Shown here piece by piece: positions 28,148 through 37,578 of a stretch of 64,000 bases of DNA; position 1 is the stretch's first letter; each line of letters begins with the position of its first letter. The stretch is taken from positions 117,630-181,629 of the forward strand of contig NZ_JAGDYP010000006.1 of NCBI RefSeq assembly GCF_017565765.1. The letters run 5' to 3'. Source of the DNA: Capnocytophaga bilenii. GTDB taxonomy: Bacteria; Bacteroidota; Bacteroidia; Flavobacteriales; Flavobacteriaceae. A program made the translations under genes and the position numbers. Under the pieces are notes generated by a model. That model was given only the letters and a program-made list of their open reading frames with translations. It had not been told where the DNA came from and made no database searches.

Positions 28148-29728
28148 ATGGCAGAAATTAAAGCCGCTGAAATTTCAGCAATTTTAAAAGAACAATTAGC
28201 ACATTTTGATGCTGATGCTTCACTTGAAGAAGTGGGTACGGTATTGCAAGTGGGTGATGGTATTGCTCGTATTTTTGGGCTGTCGAATGCTCAATATGGT
28301 GAGTTGGTAAAATTTGAAAATGGATTAAAAGGTATTGTACTTAACCTTGAAGAAGATAACGTAGGGATTACTCTTTTAGGTACATCAACCGATATTAAAG
28401 AAGGAGATACTGTAAAACGCACAGGACTGATAGCTTCTATCAACGTGGGTGAAGGTATTGTAGGGCGTGTGGTAAATACTCTTGGGCAGCCTATAGATGG
28501 TAAAGGACCTATTACTGGGGAACTTTACGAAATGCCTTTAGAGCGCAAAGCACCAGGGGTTATTTTCCGTCAGCCAGTGAATGAACCATTACAAACAGGT
28601 ATTAAAGCGATTGATGCAATGATACCTATTGGTCGTGGGCAACGTGAGTTGGTGATTGGAGACCGACAAACAGGGAAAACTTCGGTGTGTATAGATACTA
28701 TTCTAAACCAAAAAGAGTTTTACGATGCTGGTAAGCCCGTATATTGTATTTATGTGGCTATAGGACAAAAAGCTTCAACCGTAGCAGGTATTACCAAAAC
28801 ATTGGAAGATGCAGGTGCTTTGGCATATACTACTATTGTGGCGGCTAATGCTTCCGATCCTGCACCTATGCAAGTATATGCGCCTTTTGCGGGTGCTGCT
28901 ATAGGTGAGTATTTCCGCGACACAGGTCGCCCAGCACTTATTATTTATGACGACCTTTCTAAACAAGCGGTGGCTTATCGTGAGGTGTCGTTGTTATTGC
29001 GCCGCCCACCAGGACGTGAAGCTTACCCTGGAGACGTGTTCTACTTGCACTCTCGCCTCTTAGAACGTGCTGCTAAAGTGATTGGCGATGATACTATTGC
29101 ACGCCAAATGAACGATCTTCCTGATACTATTAAACACTTAGTGAAAGGAGGAGGCTCTCTTACGGCTCTTCCTATCATCGAAACACAAGCAGGTGACGTA
29201 TCAGCATATATCCCTACCAATGTGATTTCTATTACTGACGGACAGATATTCTTAGAGTCCGACCTTTTCAACTCTGGGGTACGCCCTGCTATCAACGTGG
29301 GTATCTCGGTATCGCGAGTAGGTGGTTCAGCACAGATTAAATCAATGAAAAAAGTAGCGGGTACACTGAAGTTAGACCAAGCTCAATACCGTGAGCTTGA
29401 GGCTTTTGCTAAGTTTGGTTCAGACCTTGATGCTGCTACTATGGGGGTTATAGAAAAAGGTAAGCGTAATGTTGAGATATTAAAACAATCACAAAGCGAC
29501 CCTTACCCTGTAGAAAATCAAATTGCGATTATTTATGCGGGTTCTAAAAACTTATTACGCCAAGTGCCTGTAAATAAGATAAAAGAATTTGAGAAAGAAT
29601 ATTTAGAGTTTCTGAATATTTCACATCGCGATGTGTTGGACGAGCTTAAAGCAGACAAGCTCACCGATGAGATTACCGCTACTCTTGAGAAAGTAGCTAA
29701 GGAATTAGCAGAAAAATACATTAAATAA
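28148..29728 (+). CDS. atpA: ATP synthase F1 subunit alpha
   Basis: 526 residues. Walker A is GDRQTGKT (171-178); [14 protein letters not shown] is the alpha/beta family signature with the arginine finger segment. Three domains as usual. The beta and epsilon genes (atpD, atpC) are absent here, as in other Bacteroidota where they lie elsewhere. Confidence 0.98.
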   Translation: MAEIKAAEISAILKEQLAHFDADASLEEVGTVLQVGDGIARIFGLSNAQYGELVKFENGLKGIVLNLEEDNVGITLLGTSTDIKEGDTVKRTGLIASINVGEGIVGRVVNTLGQPIDGKGPITGELYEMPLERKAPGVIFRQPVNEPLQTGIKAIDAMIPIGRGQRELVIGDRQTGKTSVCIDTILNQKEFYDAGKPVYCIYVAIGQKASTVAGITKTLEDAGALAYTTIVAANASDPAPMQVYAPFAGAAIGEYFRDTGRPALIIYDDLSKQAVAYREVSLLLRRPPGREAYPGDVFYLHSRLLERAAKVIGDDTIARQMNDLPDTIKHLVKGGGSLTALPIIETQAGDVSAYIPTNVISITDGQIFLESDLFNSGVRPAINVGISVSRVGGSAQIKSMKKVAGTLKLDQAQYRELEAFAKFGSDLDAATMGVIEKGKRNVEILKQSQSDPYPVENQIAIIYAGSKNLLRQVPVNKIKEFEKEYLEFLNISHRDVLDELKADKLTDEITATLEKVAKELAEKYIK

Positions 29729-29750
29729 TTTAACATCATAGAAAATTATT

Positions 29751-30464
29751 ATGCCTTTTTATGTATATATAATTATTATAATAGTAGTGGCGGTTGGGCT
29801 ACAAATTTTGGTAACTAACCTATATGCAAAGAAGCGCTTGCAGGGACAAGTAGGGCACATCAATCAGCAACCGCTTACAGATGAGCAAAAACGTTTGCTT
29901 ACTTACGGAGCGATATTAGCTTATTATCGCGGTGAGAACCTTACAAACCTTATGCCTAAAGAGGTGTTAGATAGGTATCAGTCAGGATTGCGCCAGCAGT
30001 GGAGTGTTACTGATGCTGCAAGTGCTAAAGCTACCTTAAGCGACTTATTGGCACTGAAGCGTTCGCAGCAGTTCCGCCCAGCACTCACACAAACTTCTGC
30101 TGAGCTTAGCAAAATACAGAAACAAATAGCCAAAGGTTTGGGAATAGAAGTAGCAGAAGTAGCAGCTGTACAAAGTGCTTACGCTTGGGATTTGTGCCGT
30201 GCTGCCTCATTAGCTAAATGGTGCTATTGGTGTAAGTATCTTACCGAGGCTGAAATGTGGGAAGTACTAAACCAAGTAGCTGCTATTGCAAAAGAAAAAG
30301 GCAAAAATTGGCAAGAATATACTATCTCTTTCCTTTTAGGACGTACTATTCAAGGCTTTGATTTAGAAGAGTTTATTATTTTAGCCTCACAGCTATTTCA
30401 TAGTAAGTCGCCTTCATTGAGAAGGATAGAAGATATAGATGTTTATCAGAAATACTCTTTTTAA
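29751..30464 (+). CDS. DUF1266-type membrane-anchored protein inside the ATP synthase operon
   Basis: 237 residues: an N-terminal membrane anchor (YVYIIIIIVVAVGLQILVTNL), then a soluble domain containing AYAWDLCRAASLAKWCYWCKYLTEAEMWEVL and TISFLLGRTIQGF, the recognisable DUF1266 core. The domain's role is unknown. It sits 22 nt after atpA and 34 nt before atpG. The context suggests co-expression with F1 genes; a function in ATP synthase assembly is conceivable but unproven. Confidence 0.75.
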   Translation: MPFYVYIIIIIVVAVGLQILVTNLYAKKRLQGQVGHINQQPLTDEQKRLLTYGAILAYYRGENLTNLMPKEVLDRYQSGLRQQWSVTDAASAKATLSDLLALKRSQQFRPALTQTSAELSKIQKQIAKGLGIEVAEVAAVQSAYAWDLCRAASLAKWCYWCKYLTEAEMWEVLNQVAAIAKEKGKNWQEYTISFLLGRTIQGFDLEEFIILASQLFHSKSPSLRRIEDIDVYQKYSF

Positions 30465-30498
30465 CCGCAATATAAATTGCGAATGCTAAATTGATACA

Positions 30499-31350
30499 AT
30501 GGCAAATTTAAAAGAAATACGAAGCAGGATTTCATCAGTGAGCTCTACGATGCAAATCACGGGAGCTATGAAAATGGTATCGGCAGCTAAACTTAAGAAA
30601 GCGCAAGATGCTATTCTATCAATGAAACCTTATGCTTACAAGTTAAAACAATTGTTAGAGCATCTCAGTTCAGCTTTAGGCAGCGAGAATGTGTATAATC
30701 CACGAGCAGGTGAAACAAAAAATGTACTTATAGTGGCTATTACCTCCAATCGTGGGCTTTGCGGTGCTTTCAACTCGAGTGTACTGAAGAAAGTGTTGGA
30801 GTTGCAGCAAACTACCTTTAAAGGTAAGCAATTGCACTTCTATACACTTGGTAAAAAAGGTAATGATATTCTGAGAAAGACAGATAAGGTATTGGCTAAT
30901 AACAATCATATATTTGATAATTTATCTTATGCCGCAGCTGCCGATGTTGCTTCTGAGCTGATGCAACTTTACACCTCGCAACAATTTGATCAAATTGTGC
31001 TTGTGTATAACAGCTTTAAGAATGCTGCTACTCAGATATTAACAACCGAAACATTTTTACCAATTCAACCGGTATCTTCTAAAGAAGCTGTTACTGATTA
31101 TATCTACGAGCCTTCTAAACGTGAGATAGTAGAGGAATTGATACCTCGTTCGTTAAAAATGCAGTTGTTTAAAGCTTTACGTGATTCTTCAGCTTCTGAA
31201 CACGGAGCCCGTATGACGGCTATGCATAAAGCTACTGATAATGCGCAAGAGCTTAAAAATGAGCTTATACTTACTTACAATAAAGCACGTCAGGCTACAA
31301 TTACAGGTGAGATTATTGAAATTGTGGGCGGTTCTGAGGCTTTGGCTTAA
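30499..31350 (+). CDS. atpG: ATP synthase F1 subunit gamma
   Basis: 283 residues. Starts NLKEIRSRISSVSSTMQIT and ends with ALRDSSASEHGARMTAMHKATDNA, the two long helices of the rotor shaft; ITSNRGLCGAFN is the family signature. Last gene of the operon, followed by a terminator. Confidence 0.97.
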   Translation: MANLKEIRSRISSVSSTMQITGAMKMVSAAKLKKAQDAILSMKPYAYKLKQLLEHLSSALGSENVYNPRAGETKNVLIVAITSNRGLCGAFNSSVLKKVLELQQTTFKGKQLHFYTLGKKGNDILRKTDKVLANNNHIFDNLSYAAAADVASELMQLYTSQQFDQIVLVYNSFKNAATQILTTETFLPIQPVSSKEAVTDYIYEPSKREIVEELIPRSLKMQLFKALRDSSASEHGARMTAMHKATDNAQELKNELILTYNKARQATITGEIIEIVGGSEALA

Positions 31351-31375
31351 TTAGGTTTGCCTTATTATAAAATAG

Positions 31376-31423
31376 AAAAAAGGCTATCTGAGAGTTTTTA
31401 ATTCTTAGATAGCCTTTCTTTTT
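31376..31423. terminator. Bidirectional terminator between atpG and ruvB
   Basis: AAAGGCTATCT and AGATAGCCTTT form a perfect 11-bp stem, with A-run on the left and T-run on the right, serving both converging genes. Confidence 0.85.
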
Positions 31424-31430
31424 TGAGGGT

Positions 31431-32456
31431 TTAGTCAAAAAGTGAAGGTTGTTTTTCAGGATTTAAGCGTCCTAAGTGCTTATATGCCAAGTTGGTAACC
31501 TCACGACCTCGCGGAGTGCGCACTATAAAGCCTTCTTGTATCAAGAAAGGTTCGTATACTTCTTCAATTGTTTCCGCGCTTTCCGAAACAGCTGTAGCAA
31601 GTGTACTAATCCCTACAGGCCCTCCTTTGAATTTATCTATCAAGGTAGCTAAAATCTTATTATCCATTTCGTCTAGTCCGTGAGCGTCTACATTTAGAGC
31701 TTTAAGCCCAAAACGAGTGATTTCTATATCAATTTTTCCATTACCTTTTATTTGTGCAAAATCGCGAATGCGCCGTAACAGAGCATTTGCAATTCGAGGC
31801 GTACCACGACTACGACTTGCCAATTCGGTAGCTGCTTCTGCACTAATGGGTACTTTTAAGATAGTAGCACTGCGTTGCACTATCTCGGCTAATAATTCGG
31901 TAGAATAGTACTGCAAGCGGCTTTGTATTCCAAAGCGAGCCCGCATAGGAGCCGTCAATAGTCCTGAGCGCGTAGTAGCACCTATCAGAGTAAAAGGATT
32001 GAGTTTTATCTGTACTGTTCGTGCGTTAGGACCCGATTCAATCATAATATCAATCTTATAATCCTCCATTGCCGAATACAGATACTCTTCCACCACAGGG
32101 CTTAGCCTATGTATTTCGTCTATAAAAAGAACATCGCGTTCCTTTAGGTTAGTCAGCAATCCTGCTAAATCACCCGGTTTGTCCAATACAGGGCCTGAGG
32201 TAATCTTTATCCCCACTCCCAATTCATTAGCCAAAATATGCGCTAGGGTCGTTTTCCCTAGTCCTGGAGGCCCGTGAAATAGCGTGTGGTCGAGTGCTTC
32301 TTGCCTCATATTCGCAGCTTTTACGAATACTTTCAGATTCTCCAATACAGCCTCCTGACCTGCAAAATCAGAAAATGAAAGCGGACGTAGTGCCCGCTCT
32401 ATATCCAATTCTTGGCTACTGTAATTTTCTTTATTAGGATTTAAATTTGCATTCAT
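31431..32456 (-). CDS. ruvB: Holliday junction branch migration helicase RuvB
   Basis: 341 residues. Walker A GPPGLGKT (62-69), Walker [10 protein letters not shown], sensor GATTRSGLL and the C-terminal winged helix with [15 protein letters not shown]. With RuvA it drives branch migration in recombination repair. Its ATG overlaps the stop of the epimerase gene by 4 nt. Confidence 0.97.
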   Translation of the reverse strand: MNANLNPNKENYSSQELDIERALRPLSFSDFAGQEAVLENLKVFVKAANMRQEALDHTLFHGPPGLGKTTLAHILANELGVGIKITSGPVLDKPGDLAGLLTNLKERDVLFIDEIHRLSPVVEEYLYSAMEDYKIDIMIESGPNARTVQIKLNPFTLIGATTRSGLLTAPMRARFGIQSRLQYYSTELLAEIVQRSATILKVPISAEAATELASRSRGTPRIANALLRRIRDFAQIKGNGKIDIEITRFGLKALNVDAHGLDEMDNKILATLIDKFKGGPVGISTLATAVSESAETIEEVYEPFLIQEGFIVRTPRGREVTNLAYKHLGRLNPEKQPSLFD

Positions 32457-33454
32457 TTTGTTAGTCCCTTAGCACTCTTTTTTATTACATCGTCTATGTC
32501 GCTGTATTTAAAGTTGATAGCTTTTTCTATGGCGCTACCATCATAAGTAGTTGTAAGCCCCAAAGCATCAGCTGCCGATAGTGAAAGTTGTTGTTTTTTC
32601 AAGTGTAAAAAGCTCAAAAAAGCATCCAATCGAGCCAATAAACGCAGTTTTTTATGCGATACAAGTTTTGTAGGAGCTTTTGCGCCCATTGCTTGGGCTA
32701 TTTTTTCAAAAAGAGAGTGATAGCTTAAATTAGCCGTATTGAGTATAAAACGCCTATTTTCAATTTCCGAAAACTGCAGTAGTATCATAGCGCGTACAAC
32801 ATCAGTTACCGCTACAAAGCCCGTGCCTCCCGAGGGGTAGTAAGACAATCCTTCAGCTATTTTCTTGAATAGCAGTCCCGAACCACTGTCGTAGAACCCA
32901 CTGCCCAGCACTACCGAAGGGTTTACCACCACCACTTTTAGCCCCTCTTGCGAGCCACGCCACACCTCCATTTCGCCACCGTGTTTGCTGATAGCGTAAT
33001 CAGTGTTGTTTTCCTCGTTGTTCCAGTCGCTCTCTTCGGTAATTAGTTTGTTAGGAGTTGCCGAAAGTGTAGCTACCGAACTCACATAGCACAGCTTTTT
33101 CACCCCAAAGTCAATACATAAGTTCACAATATTTGCCGTGCCCTGTACGTTCACTTCTATAAGTTTATCAAAATCGTTGGGTTTGAAAGAGATGAGTCCC
33201 GCACAGTGAAAAACAAAAGTAACATCCCTAAACGCTTTTTCAAGCGCAGGGATGTCATTAAGGTCGGCAACTACCCAATCAATAGCAGCAAATTGCGCTT
33301 CGCCATTGTTAGATAGGCTGTTAAATAGTTGTTTTACTCGCTGTAAGGTATCGGCATTACGATAGATAGCCCTCACTTTATGCTCCTTATTTTGTGTAAG
33401 GTAAAAAAGCAAGGAGCTACCAATCAGCCCTGTACCACCAGTTACTAAAATCAT
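32453..33454 (-). CDS. NAD(P)-dependent epimerase/dehydratase (extended SDR)
   Basis: 333 residues from the ATG at 33454 ([16 protein letters not shown]), 4 nt after the ferritin stop. The Rossmann motif GGTGLIG and the active-site Y-x-x-x-K ([10 protein letters not shown]) are present, with [11 protein letters not shown]. It resembles dihydroflavonol-4-reductase-like SDRs of Bacteroidota. Substrate unknown. A longer frame from TTG at 33493 overlaps ferritin and is unlikely. Confidence 0.88.
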   Translation of the reverse strand: MILVTGGTGLIGSSLLFYLTQNKEHKVRAIYRNADTLQRVKQLFNSLSNNGEAQFAAIDWVVADLNDIPALEKAFRDVTFVFHCAGLISFKPNDFDKLIEVNVQGTANIVNLCIDFGVKKLCYVSSVATLSATPNKLITEESDWNNEENNTDYAISKHGGEMEVWRGSQEGLKVVVVNPSVVLGSGFYDSGSGLLFKKIAEGLSYYPSGGTGFVAVTDVVRAMILLQFSEIENRRFILNTANLSYHSLFEKIAQAMGAKAPTKLVSHKKLRLLARLDAFLSFLHLKKQQLSLSAADALGLTTTYDGSAIEKAINFKYSDIDDVIKKSAKGLTK

Positions 33455-33458
33455 TTTG

Positions 33459-33992
33459 TTACTCCTTTCCTTCCAATGGAATACGGTCGTCAATTAGTTT
33501 AAGGTCTATAGGTGATGAGTTTTCATCGTAGAACTCAAACAAGTCTAAGATAGAGTGCACCAAACGCTCTTCCTCAAGCTGCTCTTGTACAAACCATTGT
33601 AGGAAGTTTTCAGAAGCATAGTCGTCAGATTGGCGTGCTTTTTTGAATATAGCAAAGATAGATTGAGTAACTTTAATTTCGTGTTCTAAAGTTTTTTCGT
33701 AAACCTCTTTAAGAGATTCAAAATCTTGTTGCACTTCACCCACTTTAGGAGCGTATGCGCGAGCTCCGTTTTCGTTCAAAAAGCGGAAGATTTTCATCAT
33801 ATGATCTCTTTCTTCCACAGCGTGATCGTAAAAGAACTCAGCGCTACGAGGATAACCGTTGTACTCCGACCAAGACGCCATTGCCAAGTAAAGTGAGCTC
33901 GCTTCAGCTTCTTTGCTTACTTGTTCATTTAGCAAGTCAATAATTTCTGGGTGTAGGCTGGTTTGCTTTCTCGTGTACTTGTGTTTTGTCAT
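33459..33992 (-). CDS. ftnA: Ferritin
   Basis: 177 residues, four-helix bundle. Ferroxidase ligands occur in LLNEQVSKEAEASSLYLAMASW (Glu), HAVEERDHMMK (Glu-x-x-His) and QWFVQEQLEEE. It stores iron as a 24-mer. A TACATTTG box (34033-34026) lies about 34 nt upstream. The downstream genes are an epimerase and ruvB. Confidence 0.94.
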   Translation of the reverse strand: MTKHKYTRKQTSLHPEIIDLLNEQVSKEAEASSLYLAMASWSEYNGYPRSAEFFYDHAVEERDHMMKIFRFLNENGARAYAPKVGEVQQDFESLKEVYEKTLEHEIKVTQSIFAIFKKARQSDDYASENFLQWFVQEQLEEERLVHSILDLFEFYDENSSPIDLKLIDDRIPLEGKE

Positions 33993-34025
33993 TTTTTTCG
34001 ATTTGTTTTTAAGTTATTGATGCTG

Positions 34026-34033
34026 CAAATGTA
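34026..34033 (-). promoter_or_regulatory. -7 box TACATTTG of the ferritin operon
   Basis: TACATTTG on the minus strand, about 33 nt upstream of the ferritin ATG. Confidence 0.6.
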
Positions 34034-34107
34034 CGAATTAAAATGCAATTGACAATCCCAAAGCAACAAAAAGCACCAAATTTTAATTTATAATGAATTA
34101 TTATTCA

Positions 34108-34115
34108 TATCTTTG
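34108..34115 (+). promoter_or_regulatory. -7 box TATCTTTG of the acyl-CoA carboxylase gene
   Basis: TATCTTTG 21 nt upstream of the ATG at 34137; overlaps a possible upstream start at 34113, ruling that start out. Confidence 0.65.
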
Positions 34116-34136
34116 CGCTTTCATATACTACTGAAA

Positions 34137-35765
34137 ATGGATTTAGATTTTAATAGCAACGACGATTTTAACAAGTTAGCACTTAGCGAATTGCGCAAAC
34201 GCCTCAAAAAAGTAAAAGAAGGAGGCGGTGCTAAAAACCTCGAAAAACTTCACGCTCAAGGCAAGTTATCAGCTCGCGAACGCATAGATTATCTGTTAGA
34301 TAAAGAGGCTCCATATATTGAAATTGGAGCTTTTGCAGGCGATGGTATGTACCCCGAACACGGCGGTTGCCCAGCTGCAGGCGTGGTAGTAGTAATCGGT
34401 TATGTAGAAGGACAACAATGCGTAGTTGTTGCCAACGACCCCACCGTAAAAGCAGGAGCTTGGTTCCCCATTACAGCCAAGAAAAACCTTCGTGCACAAG
34501 AAATCTCTATTGAAAATCGCTTGCCCATCATCTACCTTGTCGATAGTGCTGGCGTATACCTCCCTTTGCAAGATGAAATATTCCCCGACAAAGAGCATTT
34601 CGGGCGCATTTTCCGCAACAATGCGATGATGAGCAGTATGGGCATCACTCAAATAGCCGTAGTGATGGGCAGTTGCGTGGCAGGAGGAGCCTATTTGCCC
34701 ATTATGAGCGATGAAGCTATGATTGTTGATAAAACAGGCAGTATTTTCTTGGCAGGCAGCTATTTAGTAAAAGCCGCTATAGGCGAAAATATAGATAATG
34801 AAACACTTGGAGGCGCCACCACACACTGCGAAATCAGCGGAGTTACCGATTATAAAGCCCTCGACGACAAAGATGCACTCAACCGCGTCCGCCGCACTAT
34901 GAGCAAAATAGCCGATGCACAAAAAGCAGGCTTCAATCGTGTTACACCTCAAAAACCCGCTAAAAACCCTAAGGAGATTTATGGCATTTTGCCCAAATTG
35001 CGCTCCGAACCTTACGATATGAAAGAAATTATTTACCGATTGGTAGATAATTCCGAGTTTGACGAATACAAAGAAGGCTACGGACAAACCATTATCACAG
35101 GTTATGCCCGCATCGATGGCTGGGCAGTAGGCATCGTAGCCAATCAGCGAAAAGTAGTAAAAACCAAAAAAGGCGAACTCCAATTTGGCGGCGTTATCTA
35201 TTCCGATAGTGCCGACAAGGCAACCCGCTTTATCGCCAATTGCAATCAGAAAAAAATACCACTTGTCTTTCTTCAAGACGTTACAGGCTTTATGGTAGGC
35301 TCCAAATCCGAACACGGAGGTATCATCAAAGACGGAGCTAAATTAGTCAATGCCGTAGCCAATTCCGTAGTGCCCAAATTTACAGTTATTATAGGCAATT
35401 CCTATGGCGCAGGCAATTACGCAATGTGCGGTAAAGCCTACGACCCCCGCCTTATTGTATCTTGGACATCAGGCAATATAGCCGTAATGGGCGGAGCACA
35501 AGCCGCCAAAGTACTCTTGCAAATAGAAGCTGCAACCCTCAAAAAGAAAGGCGAAGAACTCACCCCTGAAAAAGAAACACAGCTCTACAACCATATAAAA
35601 GACAAATACGATGCTCAAATTTCACCCTATTACGCAGCCGCTCGCCTTTGGACAGATGCAGTGATAGACCCATTAGAAACCCGCAATTGGATTTCCATCG
35701 GCATCGAAGCAGCCAACCACGCCCCTATCGAACGCCCCTTCAATTTAGGCGTTATTCAAGTCTAA
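34137..35765 (+). CDS. Acyl-CoA (propionyl-CoA) carboxylase carboxyltransferase subunit
   Basis: 542 residues from ATG 34137 (MDLDFNSNDDFNKLALSELR). Carboxyltransferase signatures: KLSARERIDYLLD, YVVANDPTVKAGA-like segment (VVANDPTVKAG), two crotonase-like halves with oxyanion glycines (GSCVAGGAYLPIMSDE and GNSYGAGNYAMCGKAYDP). It transfers CO2 from biotin to propionyl-CoA or a related acyl-CoA. The biotin carboxylase and carrier genes are not adjacent. The exact substrate is not decided. Confidence 0.9.
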   Translation: MDLDFNSNDDFNKLALSELRKRLKKVKEGGGAKNLEKLHAQGKLSARERIDYLLDKEAPYIEIGAFAGDGMYPEHGGCPAAGVVVVIGYVEGQQCVVVANDPTVKAGAWFPITAKKNLRAQEISIENRLPIIYLVDSAGVYLPLQDEIFPDKEHFGRIFRNNAMMSSMGITQIAVVMGSCVAGGAYLPIMSDEAMIVDKTGSIFLAGSYLVKAAIGENIDNETLGGATTHCEISGVTDYKALDDKDALNRVRRTMSKIADAQKAGFNRVTPQKPAKNPKEIYGILPKLRSEPYDMKEIIYRLVDNSEFDEYKEGYGQTIITGYARIDGWAVGIVANQRKVVKTKKGELQFGGVIYSDSADKATRFIANCNQKKIPLVFLQDVTGFMVGSKSEHGGIIKDGAKLVNAVANSVVPKFTVIIGNSYGAGNYAMCGKAYDPRLIVSWTSGNIAVMGGAQAAKVLLQIEAATLKKKGEELTPEKETQLYNHIKDKYDAQISPYYAAARLWTDAVIDPLETRNWISIGIEAANHAPIERPFNLGVIQV

Positions 35766-35783
35766 AAAAACAACTACGCCACA

Positions 35784-35814
35784 CCTTTGGCAAATTTCAA
35801 GAGTTTGCCAAAGG
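35784..35814. terminator. TTTGGCAAA-type hairpin between convergent genes
   Basis: CCTTTGGCAAA (35784-35794) and TTTGCCAAAGG (35804-35814) pair perfectly, 11 bp, with a 9-nt loop, between the carboxylase stop and the invertase stop. No long T-run. Confidence 0.6.
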
Positions 35815-35829
35815 TAATTCTCCCCCTCT

Positions 35830-36435
35830 TTACATAAGTTTTTCCAGCCTTTCCTTTACAAAAGCACTTACCGTAAGCCGATGCACCCCCAAAATACGCC
35901 CGATAGCCGAATACGACACCTTCTTGTCCAAAAGCTCCTTAATTTGTTTTTCCATTCCCGTAAGTTTCGTTTTGGAAGATTTACTACCTTTAGGGCGACC
36001 CAACACTACCCCCTCCGCTTTTTTGCGAGCCAAAGCCTCTTTGGTACGCTGACTGATAAGGTTGCGTTCAATTTCAGCCGAAAGCCCAAAGGCAAACGCC
36101 AGCACCTTGCTATTGATATCGCTCCCCAAGCGATAATTATCTTTGATAGTCCACACCTGAATATCGCGGTTCATACACTCATTCAGCACCCCCATAATCA
36201 TCAAGAGGTTACGCCCCAACCGCGACAACTCCGAGCAAATAAGCACATCATTCTTCTTCATTTTTTTAAGGAGTTTACCAAGTTTTCTATTCTCCACTTT
36301 TGTCATCCCCGAGATGGTTTCTTCAACCCAAACATCAATAGTTAGGTTGTTTTTCTCACAGAAATTACCAATTTCAAAACGTTGGTTTTCAACAGTCTGT
36401 TTGTCAGAACTTACTCTAATGTAACCGTATATCAT
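35830..36435 (-). CDS. Serine recombinase (Hin/Pin-type DNA invertase)
   Basis: 201 residues. The resolvase domain starts MIYGYIRVSSDKQT with nucleophile Ser9 in YIRVS, and has ELSRLGRN, AEIERNLISQRTKEALARKKAEG (E-helix arm) and a C-terminal helix-turn-helix (YSAIGRILGVHRLTVSAFV). Length matches invertases (about 190-200), not large transposon integrases. It faces away from the invertible segment at 36492-38798, 57 nt from its left repeat, with a -7 box in between. It is the obvious candidate to catalyse the inversion. Confidence 0.92.
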   Translation of the reverse strand: MIYGYIRVSSDKQTVENQRFEIGNFCEKNNLTIDVWVEETISGMTKVENRKLGKLLKKMKKNDVLICSELSRLGRNLLMIMGVLNECMNRDIQVWTIKDNYRLGSDINSKVLAFAFGLSAEIERNLISQRTKEALARKKAEGVVLGRPKGSKSSKTKLTGMEKQIKELLDKKVSYSAIGRILGVHRLTVSAFVKERLEKLM

Positions 36436-36460
36436 TGTCTAAATTAATTTAATTAACCGA

Positions 36461-36468
36461 CAAAGATA
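36461..36468 (-). promoter_or_regulatory. -7 box TATCTTTG of the invertase
   Basis: TATCTTTG on the minus strand, 25 nt upstream of the invertase ATG and outside the invertible segment, so the invertase stays on in both orientations. Confidence 0.6.
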
Positions 36469-36491
36469 GCTAAAAATAATAAAACAAAGAT

Positions 36492-36543
36492 GGGCAAATA
36501 ATTTAAACAACTCTGGCTTCGATATTGTCATTGGTAACCCACC
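36492..36543 (+). repeat. Left arm of 52-bp perfect inverted repeat (inversion site)
   Basis: GGGCAAATAATTTAAACAAC begins a 52-bp sequence identical to the reverse complement of 38747-38798. It encodes GANNLNNSGFDIVIGNPP in the silent cassette, in the same frame as the following ORF. Confidence 0.95.
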
Positions 36544-37558
36544 GTATGGAGCTAAACTTTCACAAGAAGATAAAGAGGTTTTAAAGAAGAAATATATATC
36601 TGCTCAAACTATCAAAGGAATACAAAAAGGTTCATTAGATACGTATACACTCTTTATTGAATTAGGCTATAACCTATTGAAAAAAGGAGGAAATTTAGGC
36701 TTTATAGTACCTATATCTATTACATCAAGCGAAGCTGTAATAGGAATTCATAAGCTACTAAGAAATAATTGTAGAGCAATAAAGCTGTCCTCTTATGCGG
36801 TTCGTCCTAAACCTGTTTTTGAAAATGCAATGGTAAATACTTCCATTATTCAATATGTGAAAACAAATACACCTTGTGAGAGTATTCTATCTACTAAAAT
36901 GTATAGAAGAGGAAAAAACTTTAATCTTGAACAACTTATTAATAATTTAGATTTTGTTGAAACAAAAGATCTAATGTTAGTAGGACGTATACCAAAAATC
37001 AGCTATAATATAGAAAGAAATATTTTAACAAAAATACTCAATCAAAAAACTATATCTAAATATCTATCAGAGAAAGGGAATCCTATATATTATAGAGCTG
37101 CAGGAGGAAGATATTTTAAAGTTGTTACAAATTATTCAACAGGTTCTTCTGCTGAAAAAATGCTATTATTTTCTTCTGAATTATCTAATTCTATTGGAGG
37201 AATACTAAGTAGTAATCTTTCTTTTTGGTTTTATCAGATTTATTCTGACAATCTTAATTGGAAAAGTTATGAAATAGAGAATTTTACAATACCCTATCTT
37301 AGTGATAAAGATATTGTAGCATTAGAAAAACTTTATCAAGAATACTTAGCTGATATAGAAAATAATGCTAAGAATAGGACTGTAACAGAGGATTCAAGTT
37401 ATCATATCAATGAATTTAAAGAGTATAAAATTCAAAAATCAAAACATATTATTGACAAAATAGACGATCTTATTTGTCCTTTGTACGGACTTACACAAGA
37501 AGAAATTGATTTTATAAAAAACTATGAAATAGAATTTAGACTATCTGACAATGATTAA
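36544..37558 (+). pseudogene. Silent alternative C-terminal half of the methyltransferase (inversion cassette)
   Basis: From the repeat onward the plus strand reads without a stop to 37558: YGAKLSQEDKEVLKKKYISA, LFIELGYNLLKKGG and a 300-residue TRD-like region with YLSEKGNPIYYRAAGG and ending FIKNYEIEFRLSDND. It has no promoter, ribosome site or start codon of its own, so it is a donor cassette rather than a gene. Joined at the repeat to the fixed N-terminal part (40887-38747) it gives 2141 + 1015 = 3156 nt, exactly 1052 codons including stop. The sequence differs widely from the cassette now in use beyond the NPPY motif, as expected for a change of DNA target. Confidence 0.88.
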
Positions 37559-37578
37559 CAAAGAAGTGAGTTAAAAAC

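Noticed and set aside
36677..37558. The 293-residue frame as an independent gene
   Set aside because: It begins at a TTG within a longer start-less frame continuous with the inversion arm; it is the silent cassette.
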